Shown: positions 36,116 to 46,270, numbered from the stretch's first letter. The stretch is DNA of 64,000 nt from Cryomorphaceae bacterium (GCA_016124575.1 WGNM01000001.1:62001-126000), one strand, 5' to 3'. The notes: generated from the letters alone by a model not told the origin. Program-made: numbers and translations.

Positions 36116-37159
36116 TTATTGCACTGCAGTTTTATTGCGTTGTTTTAGCGCACGATCAGAGCAGCTATAAATACGTTCAATGATATCAACAACCTTCAGA
36201 CCTTCAAGCGCATTGGTTGTGATTTGGTTTCTACCAGCTAGGGTATCGATTACATTTTCAATAACATAACCATGATTTGCGGCAGAACCTTTATAATGTC
36301 CGTAATCATTCGCCGGATTTGACTCTTTCAGCACCGGCATCTCATAATCGCGAATGTCTACATACTCAACCTCGTTCATGTATTGTCCGCCTATTTTCAC
36401 TGTACCTTTTTCTGCCACAATCGTCATCGAGCTTTCGTAATTTTTACGGTCAACCGCAGTAGAAAAACTGATGCTACCCATTCCACCATTTACAAAATCG
36501 AAGCTAATGAAACCACTGTCTTCGAACTCAGTATTGTGTTGATGGCGGAAATCTCTAAATCGCGCTTGAATGTTATCGATATCGCCGAACAGCCAGTACA
36601 TGATATCGACGAAATGGGAGAACTGCGTGAACAGCGTACCACCATCGAGGGCAAGGTCGCCTTTCCACGGAATTTTCCCATAATAGTTGTCGTCACGATT
36701 CCAGAAGCAATTGATCTGCACCATGTAGATACTTCCCAGGATTCCTGAGTCTACCACCTCCTTGATCCATTCACTTGGCGGCGAGTATCGATTTTGCATC
36801 ACGGCAAAAACCTGACGAGAAACATTGAGAGAGGCGTAAATTATTCTTTCACAATCGGCTTTAGACAAAGCCATTGGCTTTTCAATGATCACATGCTTTT
36901 TAGCGTTAAGCGCAAGAAGAGCAAGTTGAGCGTGCAGACCATTTGGAGTGCAGATTGACACCACATCCAATTCAGGGTGGTTTGCCAACAGTTCTTCAGT
37001 AGATGCATAGAACGGAACATCCCAAGTAACACCGCATTCTTCACGAGAGCGGGGTTCACAAATCGCTATTAATTCAGCCTCATCATGGCGGATAACCATT
37101 TCAGCATGCCGTTTTCCGATATGACCTGCACCAATAACTCCAAAGCGCACTTTACTCAT
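36116..37159 (-). CDS. Gfo/Idh/MocA-family NAD(P)-dependent sugar oxidoreductase
   Basis: A 347-residue enzyme from the ATG at 37159. The Rossmann domain starts VRFGVIGAGHIGKRHAEMV, and HVIIEKPMALSKADCE holds the family EKP motif. The C-terminal domain has GDLALDGGTLFTQFSHFVD, with the likely catalytic His region. Relatives such as WlbA oxidise UDP-sugars, for example UDP-GlcNAcA, for surface glycans. It leads the four-gene cluster dehydrogenase-flippase-glycosyltransferase-FemAB and probably makes a modified sugar for it. The start is chosen because a TACCTTTG promoter element lies in the upstream extension. Confidence 0.82.
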   Translation of the reverse strand: MSKVRFGVIGAGHIGKRHAEMVIRHDEAELIAICEPRSREECGVTWDVPFYASTEELLANHPELDVVSICTPNGLHAQLALLALNAKKHVIIEKPMALSKADCERIIYASLNVSRQVFAVMQNRYSPPSEWIKEVVDSGILGSIYMVQINCFWNRDDNYYGKIPWKGDLALDGGTLFTQFSHFVDIMYWLFGDIDNIQARFRDFRHQHNTEFEDSGFISFDFVNGGMGSISFSTAVDRKNYESSMTIVAEKGTVKIGGQYMNEVEYVDIRDYEMPVLKESNPANDYGHYKGSAANHGYVIENVIDTLAGRNQITTNALEGLKVVDIIERIYSCSDRALKQRNKTAVQ

Positions 37160-37174
37160 GTTACATTTTTGCGG

Positions 37175-37182
37175 CAAAGGTA
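37175..37182 (-). promoter_or_regulatory. -7 element before the glycan cluster
   Basis: The minus strand reads TACCTTTG, a full TAnnTTTG match, 15 nt before the ATG at 37159. It is the likely promoter of the four-gene glycan operon running to 32790. Confidence 0.5.
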
Positions 37183-37198
37183 ACAAAAGTGGAAAGAC

Positions 37199-39481
37199 TT
37201 AGTCGTTCCTAACCGACCTGTTGAAAATCAAATATCCGAAATTAAAAACGAGGCTCCATGGCTTCTCTTTTCCTTGATAATAGTTTGTCGCGAGGCTTAT
37301 TGGGCCAATGGGACTTTCGAAAACCAGATTCGCCGAACCGATGTAGTAAGGCTTCCACTCAGCCTTATATTCAGGTTGCAGCAGCTCATCTTGTTTAATT
37401 TGACGCAGCGCATTGAACACATAACCTTCAATTCGGAGATCGAGAGACTCGCTAAAACTGGTTATAAACATAAATCCCAAAGCGGCATAAGAATGGGCTC
37501 TGAATTGCGGCATGAAAAACGTCTGAGACTCCGGAATAGGTTGAAAGACTGGTGCAGAAATTACCGAAGCAATGTAATTATCGAAGAAAGGTTGATCAGA
37601 CAGCACCCCTTCGAGCATAAAGCCCGTAGTAAACGGACCAAATTTTGAAAAATAGTTGACATATGACACCTTCGCATTGAGCCAATTGTGGTAGATGTAG
37701 GTGGTATCATTCACCAAAGACGTGGACCCTGGAAGCGTTTTTTCTTCGCCCGTTACCAGTTTTGCTCTCAGCTTGAGAAACGTACCTGAATTGGCAAAAA
37801 CCTTTCTATTGAAAGTATTTCTAACGTAAGCAAGATCGAAGACACCAGCGTCTAGTCGTGTGCGGTCAGCAGTATCTGTGGCTAAGAAATTCTCTATTTG
37901 GTAGTATTCATCTTCGATTCGAGCATAGTTCGAGTGCATTTCAAGGCGCCCTTTATTGTTGACAGGAATTTTTATTTTCAATCCCCCGTATCTTTCATTG
38001 ATAACGATAAAAGAAGGCTTTACCTCTTCGAAGAACGTAGCGAAAGATCTAAAATAATCCCACCTATTAAATGTGAACCCCGGCTCTATGGAGACGGGGA
38101 TACTAAATGGAAAATCGAAACGCATATCGGCATGTGCGGAGCCATAAAACTTCCCGAAGTAAGAGTTCGCATGAATAGACGAGCCTACTCGACCGAAAAA
38201 GTTGTATCTCAAACCAATGTAACCCACATTTATTGGACGAGAAGAGAAGTTTCCTCCAGCGGTTAGGCCAATGTTTTTTTCCTTGCGGATATTGAGATTC
38301 AAAGAATAGTACTCATCCTGTTTGTTCAAAGTAGCAGAGGGAAATGCTGATTTGATTTGATCATCGGCAAGCACCCGGAAGTACGTTCTTCTCATCTTGT
38401 TGATCGAGATCGTTTCTGACTTTCGTTCAAAGAACTGCTTCACATAAACCTTCTCTGATTTCTCGACACCTGTGATGGTTACATTATTGAATACCATTGG
38501 CTTAAACCTCGACCGGAAACGTTTTCTGCTTTCACTCCGCTCTTCTTCCGAGATTCTTCGATCGGTAGCTGCCAAAATGGTATCCATTTGGACAAGCGCT
38601 TGCATGTATCCTGCCCGAATGGCTTCTCCCGCATCTACAAAATCGAATGTGCCGATTACGAGATCCGGCTCGATGATTATCATTTGATCGCAAATGGCGT
38701 CGAAATTCGTTTCGTACATCACCATGCTTTTAAACTGGGAGAGGATGTCATCTTCATCGGGAGGTTCTTCATTGTTCGACACATTGCTACCGATGATGAT
38801 ATCAGGCATGAATTCATGGTACATGACATTTGACGGGAAGTTGTTGTAGAGCCCACCATCAAAAAGCAAACGACCATCCACCCTGATGGGTGAAAGGTAA
38901 AAAGGGTATGTCATAGAAGCCCTCACCGCCGTTGCCAAGTGTCCCTCTTTAAAAACCACCTCACGCTTTTCTTCAACATCCGCCGCCAGGCAGCGAAAAG
39001 GGACGAATAGGCTATCGAAATTGTAGTTTGCAGCAGCATCGGCTGAGCTTAGGTCTCTCATGAGGTTAAAGTCGAGAAGCCCCGTGCTAATAAGATTAGT
39101 AGGCAAAGATGAGTTGATGAATTTTCCGCTTGCGAATTTTAGCGTCCCCATGCCAGCATCTTGCTCATATTCTTTGAAGAAGTACCTCATTTCTTCATCG
39201 ATATTGCCTTGAGCCATGCGCACATACTCATCGGATCTGATTAACGAATCGATTTCAGCGATAGAATAGCCTGAGGCGTATAGTGCGCCGATCATGGCCC
39301 CCATAGACGTACCCGTAATATAGTCTATGGGCACATTGTTTTCTTCAAGTGCTCGGAGCACACCGATGTGCGCTGCCGCTTTCGCTCCACCGCCGCTCAG
39401 CACAACCCCTATCCTTTGAGCTTGCGAGGATAGCGAGATCAGCAGAATGCAGAAAAGGAAGACTTTGATCAGATGATTCAT
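37199..39481 (-). CDS. patatin-like phospholipase fused to an outer-membrane barrel (type Vd-like)
   Basis: A 760-residue protein with a signal peptide (about 1-22, SLSSQAQ). The patatin domain has the oxyanion hole GGGAKAAAHIG, the nucleophile elbow GTSMGA (Ser59) and the dyad Asp in LLFDGGLYNN, so the catalytic pair is intact. A POTRA-like region (about 330-395) is followed by a 16-strand-type barrel with many aromatic-ended strands, ending in FNFGYLIFNRS. The arrangement resembles PlpD-type autotransporters, in which the barrel exports or displays the lipase. It probably acts on phospholipids or fatty-acyl esters at or outside the outer membrane. It is a single gene upstream of the glycan cluster, on the same strand. 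Confidence 0.85.
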   Translation of the reverse strand: MNHLIKVFLFCILLISLSSQAQRIGVVLSGGGAKAAAHIGVLRALEENNVPIDYITGTSMGAMIGALYASGYSIAEIDSLIRSDEYVRMAQGNIDEEMRYFFKEYEQDAGMGTLKFASGKFINSSLPTNLISTGLLDFNLMRDLSSADAAANYNFDSLFVPFRCLAADVEEKREVVFKEGHLATAVRASMTYPFYLSPIRVDGRLLFDGGLYNNFPSNVMYHEFMPDIIIGSNVSNNEEPPDEDDILSQFKSMVMYETNFDAICDQMIIIEPDLVIGTFDFVDAGEAIRAGYMQALVQMDTILAATDRRISEEERSESRKRFRSRFKPMVFNNVTITGVEKSEKVYVKQFFERKSETISINKMRRTYFRVLADDQIKSAFPSATLNKQDEYYSLNLNIRKEKNIGLTAGGNFSSRPINVGYIGLRYNFFGRVGSSIHANSYFGKFYGSAHADMRFDFPFSIPVSIEPGFTFNRWDYFRSFATFFEEVKPSFIVINERYGGLKIKIPVNNKGRLEMHSNYARIEDEYYQIENFLATDTADRTRLDAGVFDLAYVRNTFNRKVFANSGTFLKLRAKLVTGEEKTLPGSTSLVNDTTYIYHNWLNAKVSYVNYFSKFGPFTTGFMLEGVLSDQPFFDNYIASVISAPVFQPIPESQTFFMPQFRAHSYAALGFMFITSFSESLDLRIEGYVFNALRQIKQDELLQPEYKAEWKPYYIGSANLVFESPIGPISLATNYYQGKEKPWSLVFNFGYLIFNRSVRND

Positions 39482-39549
39482 GAAAAACAGTGGGACACAA
39501 AGGTGGTATTTTTCTGTTGAAAATTTCGCGAACAGACATCAATGAATTG

Positions 39550-40320
39550 TTAGAAAAGCGATGCGATGTATGGAGCAGCTAGTTTCATGCGGGAACCGTA
39601 CCATGAAAACATTTCACCATCGACAAGTTTTACAGACGTGTTTGGAAAAAGGGCACGATAGCGAGCTGCGTGTTTTTCGACAAACGGGAAAGGTTCTGAT
39701 GCCAGAAGGATGTGATCGGGGTTTAGCGATTGGAGGCGTTCGATAGATACTTCCGGGTATCTCGTTTGATTATCCGCAACGTTACCATAGCCACAAAATC
39801 TGAGCACATCGCCGATGAAAGTGTCGTTTGCAGCTAACATTTCCGGGTGTTGCCAGATGAGGTAGGCGACTTTTTTGCCTGCGGCGATGTTTTTGATTGG
39901 AGCCCAATTTCGCATTATTTCCGACACCAAATTCTCAGCTTCTTCCTGCTTATCCGCAAAGTTGCCTACGACACGAATCATATCAAAGGCTTCATCTAAC
40001 GTATGAATATTGCTCATCCAGACAGGAAACTCAGCCGCCAGTGCTTCGATCTGATCTTTGGTATTCTCTTCTTTGTTTGCGATGATTAAATCAGGCTGCA
40101 ATCTGCGGACATTGTCTAACCTCACGTTTTTTGTCCCCCCTACCCTTGCAACTTCTTTCCATTTGAGATTTGGGTGGATACAGAACTTCGTTATACCTAC
40201 AACTTCTTTGTCTAAGCCCAAGTCGAACAATAGCTCTGTTTGGCTGGGCACGAGGGATACAATGCGTTTAGGGGGTGATTGCAGCTGCTGTTCTTGACCA
40301 AGAGGATCGATGAAATACAT
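39550..40320 (-). CDS. BtuF-like periplasmic-binding-fold protein without a signal peptide
   Basis: A 256-residue helical-backbone metal receptor fold: RIVSLVPSQTELLFDLGLD near the N-terminus, VGGTKNVRLDNVRRLQPDLI, and a C-terminal ALFPNTSVKLVDGEMFSWYG. These match cobalamin or corrinoid-binding proteins (BtuF, YvrC). The chain starts MYFIDPLGQEQQ with no signal peptide or lipobox, and no ABC permease or ATPase is nearby. It may be cytoplasmic, or the family may be repurposed. It sits 1 nt below the TerB-like gene and is probably cotranscribed with it. Confidence 0.7.
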   Translation of the reverse strand: MYFIDPLGQEQQLQSPPKRIVSLVPSQTELLFDLGLDKEVVGITKFCIHPNLKWKEVARVGGTKNVRLDNVRRLQPDLIIANKEENTKDQIEALAAEFPVWMSNIHTLDEAFDMIRVVGNFADKQEEAENLVSEIMRNWAPIKNIAAGKKVAYLIWQHPEMLAANDTFIGDVLRFCGYGNVADNQTRYPEVSIERLQSLNPDHILLASEPFPFVEKHAARYRALFPNTSVKLVDGEMFSWYGSRMKLAAPYIASLF

Positions 40321-40321
40321 A

Positions 40322-40678
40322 TCAATTTAGAAGGTCTGAGATTTGTTTTGCGGAAAGATCAATTTGTCCGTTTTCAAGCATTTCGATTGCCTTCTCTTGA
40401 TTATCCGCATTGATACCCAATTTTTTTCCCAGCCCCTTCAAAAAGTCTATTTCACTTAAGCTTAGCTCACCATCGACAGCTGCGAGCAACATGCATTGGT
40501 AAAAGAGGCGTACCTTTTCAGAGTCAGCAAGGTTATGCAAACTGCCTGGTTCACCTATCTCACTAACATCAATCCCTGCATTTCGAGCAATTCGATTGAT
40601 TATTATTTCTTCGGCATCATCAATAACACCATCGATTTTAACAAGTTGCACAAGCCAACTTAACTGCAAAACATTCAT
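40322..40678 (-). CDS. TerB-like protein
   Basis: A 118-residue all-helical protein. VQLVKIDGVIDDAEEIIINR and LAAVDGELSLSEIDFL are the two acidic EF-hand-like segments typical of TerB/DjlA-type domains, which bind metal in tellurite-resistance and related proteins. No terC, terD or other tellurite gene is nearby, so a resistance role is not implied. It leads a two-gene unit with the BtuF-like gene. Confidence 0.7.
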   Translation of the reverse strand: MNVLQLSWLVQLVKIDGVIDDAEEIIINRIARNAGIDVSEIGEPGSLHNLADSEKVRLFYQCMLLAAVDGELSLSEIDFLKGLGKKLGINADNQEKAIEMLENGQIDLSAKQISDLLN

Positions 40679-40714
40679 ACAAAAATATTACGCAGCGAAG
40701 GTACAACGAATGTA

Positions 40715-43700
40715 TTAATCTGTTTTCACAAATCGCATCGAACGTGTCCGCTCGCCATTCACAACAACCATGTAAACACCTGACTCTAAATGACTTACCG
40801 AAATTTCATTGATACCAACTCTTGATTGTCCGCATACGTGCACCAATCGACCTTGCGCATCGAAAATTTCCATACCCGAGGCATTGCTGCCCAATCTTAC
40901 AGTCAACGCATCGCGCGCTGGATTCGGGAAAAGGTAATCGCCAAAAGCGTTTAGCTCAGTTACATTATCGATTGTTTGATCACAATCAGTAACCAGGAGC
41001 GTATCAGTCGCAAAACACGGTGTATTTGATGTTACATATACAATTCCAGCTTCATAAGCGGTAAAGAACTGACCCGATGTACCATCATGCCACACATACG
41101 CATCGAAGTTGGGGCCTGCATCAATAATGGCTATTTCACCATCGCATAAAAAGACATCTGGACCGAGGTCGATGTTTCCTGCGAAAGAGGGTCCAACAAC
41201 AATTTCATCAGCAGCTGAGCAGCCATTGAGTGAAACTTCTACGCTATAAACCCCCGGTTGATTAACAGTAAAAACTGGCATTGAGGAGCCATCTTGCCAT
41301 GTGTAATTGTCATATCCAGGTCCAGGGCTTAAAGTCAGAGATTGGCCAGCACAAAAACCCACATCGGAACCAAGATCGATTTCAATTCCTGGCATTACAA
41401 CCACATTCAACGTATCTGAAATCAATCCACACGTCAGTTCAGTGCTTACTATCAATTTTACGTCACCTGCTTGTGCAGCGGTGAAAGTTATTATCCCATT
41501 GGAAACGCTCACTAGCTCTCCAGAACCCTCAAGTTCCCAATTGATGTTTTGTGACGAACATTCAGATTGACTAACAGAATAGGTATGCGTTTCACCAGCG
41601 CATACTTGTATTGGACCTTGGGGATACAAGGTAGGACCGGTAGAATAAGCATGGTGGTAATTTGGGAAAGTGTTTATCATGGCACCAATAAACTCGAATT
41701 CAAGCTCAAAGTTTAATTCTGAAATATTTTCTTCTTCAGGATTTGTAACCGCGCTCAGCCACCCTGAAATTGATTCATAATAAACAATTCCATTTGGTGC
41801 AGCCATCATTCCTACGCCGAAATAATCGACAGTAGTATTCGCAAAATTTTCAACATTGTTCAGCCATTCGGATTGTGGTTGAGACAGATCTATTCTATAG
41901 AAGCCTGTATTTAAATAACCGGCTGCGAAATAGGCATATTTACCTGAATTAGAAAAACAATAAGCAAAAACCAATTCATCAAAAACAGTCTCTAAGGCCA
42001 GCTCAACTTCTCCTGTAGCTTGGTTAAAATTGAGAATGGCACCTCTAATGAATAGTCTAGACCCTTCATCATTCACCACAAGGGGGGCAGTTTGAACCTG
42101 TTCGAGATAAGACAGATCAATTTCACTCACTACTGGCTCTGAACTAATACCATCAGAATTTACCAAATGCGCATGAAATTCATTTTCTAATCCGTCGTAA
42201 TACACCAACCAAAAGTCAACCATGTTGCAATGCTGAATGCTTCTATAACACTCACTTCCAGTAACTTCAATAAACACATTTTTCACATCTGTCACGCCAC
42301 CTAATCCGTTATTCAAATTGTTATCGATAATCGAATACCTCAATCCTTGGGTCCACGGACTGGCTGCACTTGAAAAATAATAGACAAGGTCTTCGCTTTC
42401 AGGGACATTAATAAATAGAGACCCTTGATAAGCTGTTGGATTCGCAATAACATTTCCGTTTTGAAGCGGATCGAAATTTCTATCGTACAACAATTGACCA
42501 TCGGCATAGTACATCAACTCTCCCAATTCATTAGACAATGTTGCCCTATTGTGTCCTCCATTTGATTCAAAATCAGGCTGTTCTGAAATGTAAATTTCTG
42601 ATCCCGACTCATTGAAATTGAACCCAAATGCCTGTCCAGAACCATTGTTCCAATACATCAAATTGGACTCACGACCAGAAAAACAAGTACCGATCATAAT
42701 CGTGACTATATAAGTATCAGAGCACAGTCCATTGCTCACTGTATGAGAAACGATGTTTACGCCACTATTTGAGAACGTATAGTTAAGAGTAGTTGCGTTA
42801 CCAGCTGCCTCTCCATTTACTAACCATGTGTGGGTGGTGATACCATCGTTGCTACCTTCAAAAGTCAATGAAGTATTTGGAGGATAAGAATTGCCATCGA
42901 AAGGAAAAGTTGCGGTAATCGGACAATTCACTTCAATTGAAAAGACATGTTCTTGTTTGCAACCAGGTTCTGCATTTGTAAGTTCTGCAACGACTTCAAA
43001 AACGCCCTCATTGTCAGCAGGGAATTGGAAAATTTGAGAAGTGCTTGATTCTACATCATTAACATACCAAACCACCTGCACACCGGCGGGCACCACAGCT
43101 GTGAAAATAATGGGATCGCCAACAATAGTAGATTCATCAGAAGCAATTACTTGCGCAGCAAATGGAGTAGAACAAGGCGTTACACATCTATCACCCTCTA
43201 ACAAACTGGCTCTTGTAAGCTCGAGCACCGCAGTCATGCGTTCAGCTTGTCCCAAAGTAAAATCTCTAAAGCACCCGAGGTTTGTATAGTCCATGAAATC
43301 GTCTTGCTTATCAACCTGATCTCCGATTCCTCCCAGTGCTACTGGTCGAAAAGGGTTGTTCTCACTCAAGTCATCTTCATCGGTTGTGCAGGAGTTCGTT
43401 CCCCCGTAACATAAAAATGAAAATGTAACATTGTCTGGAGGAGTATCGCAAACACGATCGCCATTCAATAAACAATCGTTGTTCGGACAACCATCTTGAA
43501 ATGTGTGATACAGACCTAGGTAATGACCTGCTTCATGCGTATGCACCTTACTTTGGGTATCATCAATACCAAAATAAGCAGCTTCGCATACAATTCCATC
43601 TACATTGCTTCCATGAGCTGTGGGAAAAGTCGCATACCCAATTACACCGGCCTGATTCGGGTCTCGAATAATTTCTTTTACGACCCAGATATTCATGTAT

Positions 43701-44176
43701 TTCTCAGTATCCCAGCGTATTAAGTCCTTTAATTCGACATCATCTGATGGAACGTGCGTGGTGGTTAAGGCATTTTGGACACGGTTTATGCCCGTTGTAA
43801 AATCCCCATTTGGATCTGTACCAGCCAAACAAAACCGAATGTGGGTATCTATTCCCGTAGGAAGAAAATAAGGTCCCTCATTGGCGAAGGCATAATTCAT
43901 TTGTTCAATGGCAATTTCAACCTGCTCATCAGAAATGTTCTCATCACCATTTTGGTGGATAATGTGTACAACAACAGGAACTACAAGATCTTCAACCCTT
44001 GGAGAGTTCCTTCTGTTGAGGATAAATTGAGCTGTCCTGAAATTGAATTCATGCTCGGCTTCAGCATATCCAGGTATCGACAGTTGGTGTTCGTGGTAAT
44101 GATCAAATGCACAATTATCTTGCGCTTTCAAAACGCTGACAAGAAACAATAGCAATAGGGTAAAATTGGTTCTCAT
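40715..44176 (-). CDS. secreted M43 (pappalysin-like) metalloprotease with T9SS type A sorting domain
   Basis: An 1153-residue exported protein. The signal peptide ends near VLKAQ (residue 19). The zinc motif HEAGHYLGLYH (214-224) fits HExxHxxGxxH, and DFMDYTNLG provides the Met-turn. PKD/Ig-like domains follow (about 340-490), then a long beta-rich region and further Ig-like repeats with LxPGPGYDNYTWQDGS-type motifs (about 970-1065). The last 80 residues (AFGDYLFPNPARDALTVRLG, ending SMRFVKTD) are the type A sorting domain. It should be secreted through the type IX system and digest extracellular protein. The TerB-like gene follows on the same strand. Confidence 0.87.
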   Translation of the reverse strand: MRTNFTLLLLFLVSVLKAQDNCAFDHYHEHQLSIPGYAEAEHEFNFRTAQFILNRRNSPRVEDLVVPVVVHIIHQNGDENISDEQVEIAIEQMNYAFANEGPYFLPTGIDTHIRFCLAGTDPNGDFTTGINRVQNALTTTHVPSDDVELKDLIRWDTEKYMNIWVVKEIIRDPNQAGVIGYATFPTAHGSNVDGIVCEAAYFGIDDTQSKVHTHEAGHYLGLYHTFQDGCPNNDCLLNGDRVCDTPPDNVTFSFLCYGGTNSCTTDEDDLSENNPFRPVALGGIGDQVDKQDDFMDYTNLGCFRDFTLGQAERMTAVLELTRASLLEGDRCVTPCSTPFAAQVIASDESTIVGDPIIFTAVVPAGVQVVWYVNDVESSTSQIFQFPADNEGVFEVVAELTNAEPGCKQEHVFSIEVNCPITATFPFDGNSYPPNTSLTFEGSNDGITTHTWLVNGEAAGNATTLNYTFSNSGVNIVSHTVSNGLCSDTYIVTIMIGTCFSGRESNLMYWNNGSGQAFGFNFNESGSEIYISEQPDFESNGGHNRATLSNELGELMYYADGQLLYDRNFDPLQNGNVIANPTAYQGSLFINVPESEDLVYYFSSAASPWTQGLRYSIIDNNLNNGLGGVTDVKNVFIEVTGSECYRSIQHCNMVDFWLVYYDGLENEFHAHLVNSDGISSEPVVSEIDLSYLEQVQTAPLVVNDEGSRLFIRGAILNFNQATGEVELALETVFDELVFAYCFSNSGKYAYFAAGYLNTGFYRIDLSQPQSEWLNNVENFANTTVDYFGVGMMAAPNGIVYYESISGWLSAVTNPEEENISELNFELEFEFIGAMINTFPNYHHAYSTGPTLYPQGPIQVCAGETHTYSVSQSECSSQNINWELEGSGELVSVSNGIITFTAAQAGDVKLIVSTELTCGLISDTLNVVVMPGIEIDLGSDVGFCAGQSLTLSPGPGYDNYTWQDGSSMPVFTVNQPGVYSVEVSLNGCSAADEIVVGPSFAGNIDLGPDVFLCDGEIAIIDAGPNFDAYVWHDGTSGQFFTAYEAGIVYVTSNTPCFATDTLLVTDCDQTIDNVTELNAFGDYLFPNPARDALTVRLGSNASGMEIFDAQGRLVHVCGQSRVGINEISVSHLESGVYMVVVNGERTRSMRFVKTD

Positions 44177-44269
44177 GTGTTAAGTATTTGATATGCAATA
44201 TATTTAAAAGCACAATCAATGTCACGGTGTCAGTAAAAATTCTTAAAAACATGCCGTTTCTGCCATTAA

Positions 44270-44351
44270 ACCTGTCAATATTTCACATCAACAGGTCATT
44301 TCATGCGATGGCATAAGTGTTGACACGGACGGGTCAAAACAAGCATATAAC
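44270..44351. promoter_or_regulatory. two inverted repeats and a possible non-canonical promoter upstream of dnaK
   Basis: ACCTGT (44270) faces ACAGGT (44291) across 15 nt, and TTGAC (44320) faces GTCAA (44333) across 8 nt. TTGACA (44320) and TATAAC (44346) are 20 bases apart. No TAnnTTTG element and no CIRCE element (TTAGCACTC-N9-GAGTGCTAA) is present. The repeats could be regulator sites, but each is short. Confidence 0.25.
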
Positions 44352-44360
44352 ATCAAAAAT

Positions 44361-46253
44361 ATGAGCAAGATAATAGGCATCGACCTCGGGACAACCAACT
44401 CATGTGTATCAGTTATGGAGGGTAATGAACCCGTTGTAATTGCAAACAGCGAAGGAAAACGCACTACACCCTCTATGGTGGCGTTTGTTGACGGAGGAGA
44501 ACGTAAAGTTGGCGATCCTGCGAAACGTCAGGCCATCACCAACCCAACAAAAACAATCTATTCGATTAAGCGATTTATGGGTCAGAGCTACGACGAATGT
44601 AAAAACGAAGCCACCCGAGTTCCTTATAATGTTGTGAAAGGCGATAACAACACCGCGCGTGTAGATATCGACGGACGCATGTATTCAGCCCAAGAGATTT
44701 CTGCAATGATTTTGCAGAAGATGAAGAAGACCGCAGAAGATTACCTCGGACATGAGGTTTCGGAGGCGGTGATTACCGTTCCTGCATACTTCAATGATGC
44801 GCAGCGTCAAGCAACAAAAGAAGCTGGTGAGATAGCCGGATTGAAAGTGAAGCGCATCATCAACGAGCCAACTGCTGCGGCATTGGCTTACGGATTGGAT
44901 AAGAAAACAGTGGATCAGAAAATCGTAGTTTTCGACTGCGGTGGTGGTACACATGACGTATCAATTTTGGAGCTTGGAGATGGCGTTTTCGAAGTCCTTT
45001 CTACCGATGGAGACACACACCTTGGAGGTGATGACTTCGACCAAGTCATTATCGACTGGTTGATAAGCGAGTTCAAAGCTGAAAACGGAAACATCGACAT
45101 CAGTCGTGACCCGATGGCAATGCAGCGATTGAAAGAAGCGGCTGAAAAAGCCAAAATTGAGCTTTCAAGCACTACCTCTTCTGAAATCAACTTGCCTTAC
45201 ATTATGCCAGTTGACGGCATACCGAAACACTTGGTTCGCAATTTAACACGAGCGAAATTCGAGCAATTGGCTGACAGTTTGATTAAGCGCACCATCGCAC
45301 CATGCGAAACAGCTATGAAGGCCAGAGGTTTGAGCAAGTCAGACATCGATGAGATTATCCTAGTAGGAGGTTCTACCCGCATCCCTGCTGTGCAGGATGC
45401 CGTAAAAGCGTACTTTGGAAAAGAGCCTTCAAAAGGAGTAAATCCGGATGAAGTGGTAGCTGTTGGTGCAGCAATTCAAGGAGGTGTGTTGACTGGTGAA
45501 GTGAAAGACGTATTGCTTCTTGATGTTACACCACTCTCATTGGGTATCGAAACCATGGGAGGTGTATTCACCAAGTTGATAGATGCGAACACTACCATTC
45601 CAACTAAGAAATCTGAAACATTCTCGACTGCGTCGGATAACCAACCCTCTGTAGAAATCCACGTATTGCAAGGTGAACGCGCCATGGCCAGAGACAACCG
45701 CACCATTGGCAGATTTCACTTGGATGGCATTCCACCAGCGCCAAGAGGAATTCCACAGGTGGAGGTAACTTTCGACATTGATGCAAACGGTATTATCCAC
45801 GTAAGTGCTAAAGACAAAGCATCGAACAAAGAGCAATCGATACGCATTGAAGCCTCTTCTGGTTTGACAGACGACGAAATCAAGCGTATGAAGCAAGAAG
45901 CAGAAACGAATGCTGAAGCCGATCGCAAGTTGAAAGAAGAAGCAGACACGATCAACAAAGCGGATAGCATGATTTTCCAAACGGAAAAGTCGCTGAAAGA
46001 ATACGGCGATAAGATTCCTGCTGAGAAAAAGCAGCCAATTGAAGACGCTTTGGCTGAATTGAAAGCTGCGCATGAATCGAAAAATGTACCTGATATGGAA
46101 GCAGCAATGGAAAAAGTGAACACCACTTTCCAAGCAGCAAGCCAGGATATGTACAGTGCTGCGCAAGGACAACCAGAAGCTGAAGGTCAAGCAGAAACTG
46201 CAGATCAAGAAGTAACAGATGTTGACTTTGAAGAGGTGAAAGACGAAAAATAA
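44361..46253 (+). CDS. dnaK: molecular chaperone DnaK (Hsp70)
   Basis: A 630-residue Hsp70. The ATPase domain begins [19 protein letters not shown] and has [20 protein letters not shown] and [14 protein letters not shown]. The substrate-binding domain has [20 protein letters not shown] and [21 protein letters not shown] helical lid and an acidic tail ([12 protein letters not shown]) end the protein. It folds nascent and stressed proteins with DnaJ and GrpE, which are not adjacent. It stands alone with a strong terminator. Its promoter does not show the usual element of this window, which may mean a stress-specific factor. Confidence 0.97.
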   Translation: MSKIIGIDLGTTNSCVSVMEGNEPVVIANSEGKRTTPSMVAFVDGGERKVGDPAKRQAITNPTKTIYSIKRFMGQSYDECKNEATRVPYNVVKGDNNTARVDIDGRMYSAQEISAMILQKMKKTAEDYLGHEVSEAVITVPAYFNDAQRQATKEAGEIAGLKVKRIINEPTAAALAYGLDKKTVDQKIVVFDCGGGTHDVSILELGDGVFEVLSTDGDTHLGGDDFDQVIIDWLISEFKAENGNIDISRDPMAMQRLKEAAEKAKIELSSTTSSEINLPYIMPVDGIPKHLVRNLTRAKFEQLADSLIKRTIAPCETAMKARGLSKSDIDEIILVGGSTRIPAVQDAVKAYFGKEPSKGVNPDEVVAVGAAIQGGVLTGEVKDVLLLDVTPLSLGIETMGGVFTKLIDANTTIPTKKSETFSTASDNQPSVEIHVLQGERAMARDNRTIGRFHLDGIPPAPRGIPQVEVTFDIDANGIIHVSAKDKASNKEQSIRIEASSGLTDDEIKRMKQEAETNAEADRKLKEEADTINKADSMIFQTEKSLKEYGDKIPAEKKQPIEDALAELKAAHESKNVPDMEAAMEKVNTTFQAASQDMYSAAQGQPEAEGQAETADQEVTDVDFEEVKDEK

Positions 46254-46270
46254 TTTTCTCATACTAAAGA

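Noticed and set aside
40322-40678. Tellurite resistance locus
   Set aside because: Only a single TerB-like domain is present; no terC, terD, terE or terZ is nearby, and TerB-like domains occur in many unrelated settings.
44176-44360. CIRCE operator before dnaK
   Set aside because: No TTAGCACTC-N9-GAGTGCTAA or close variant is present in the gap.
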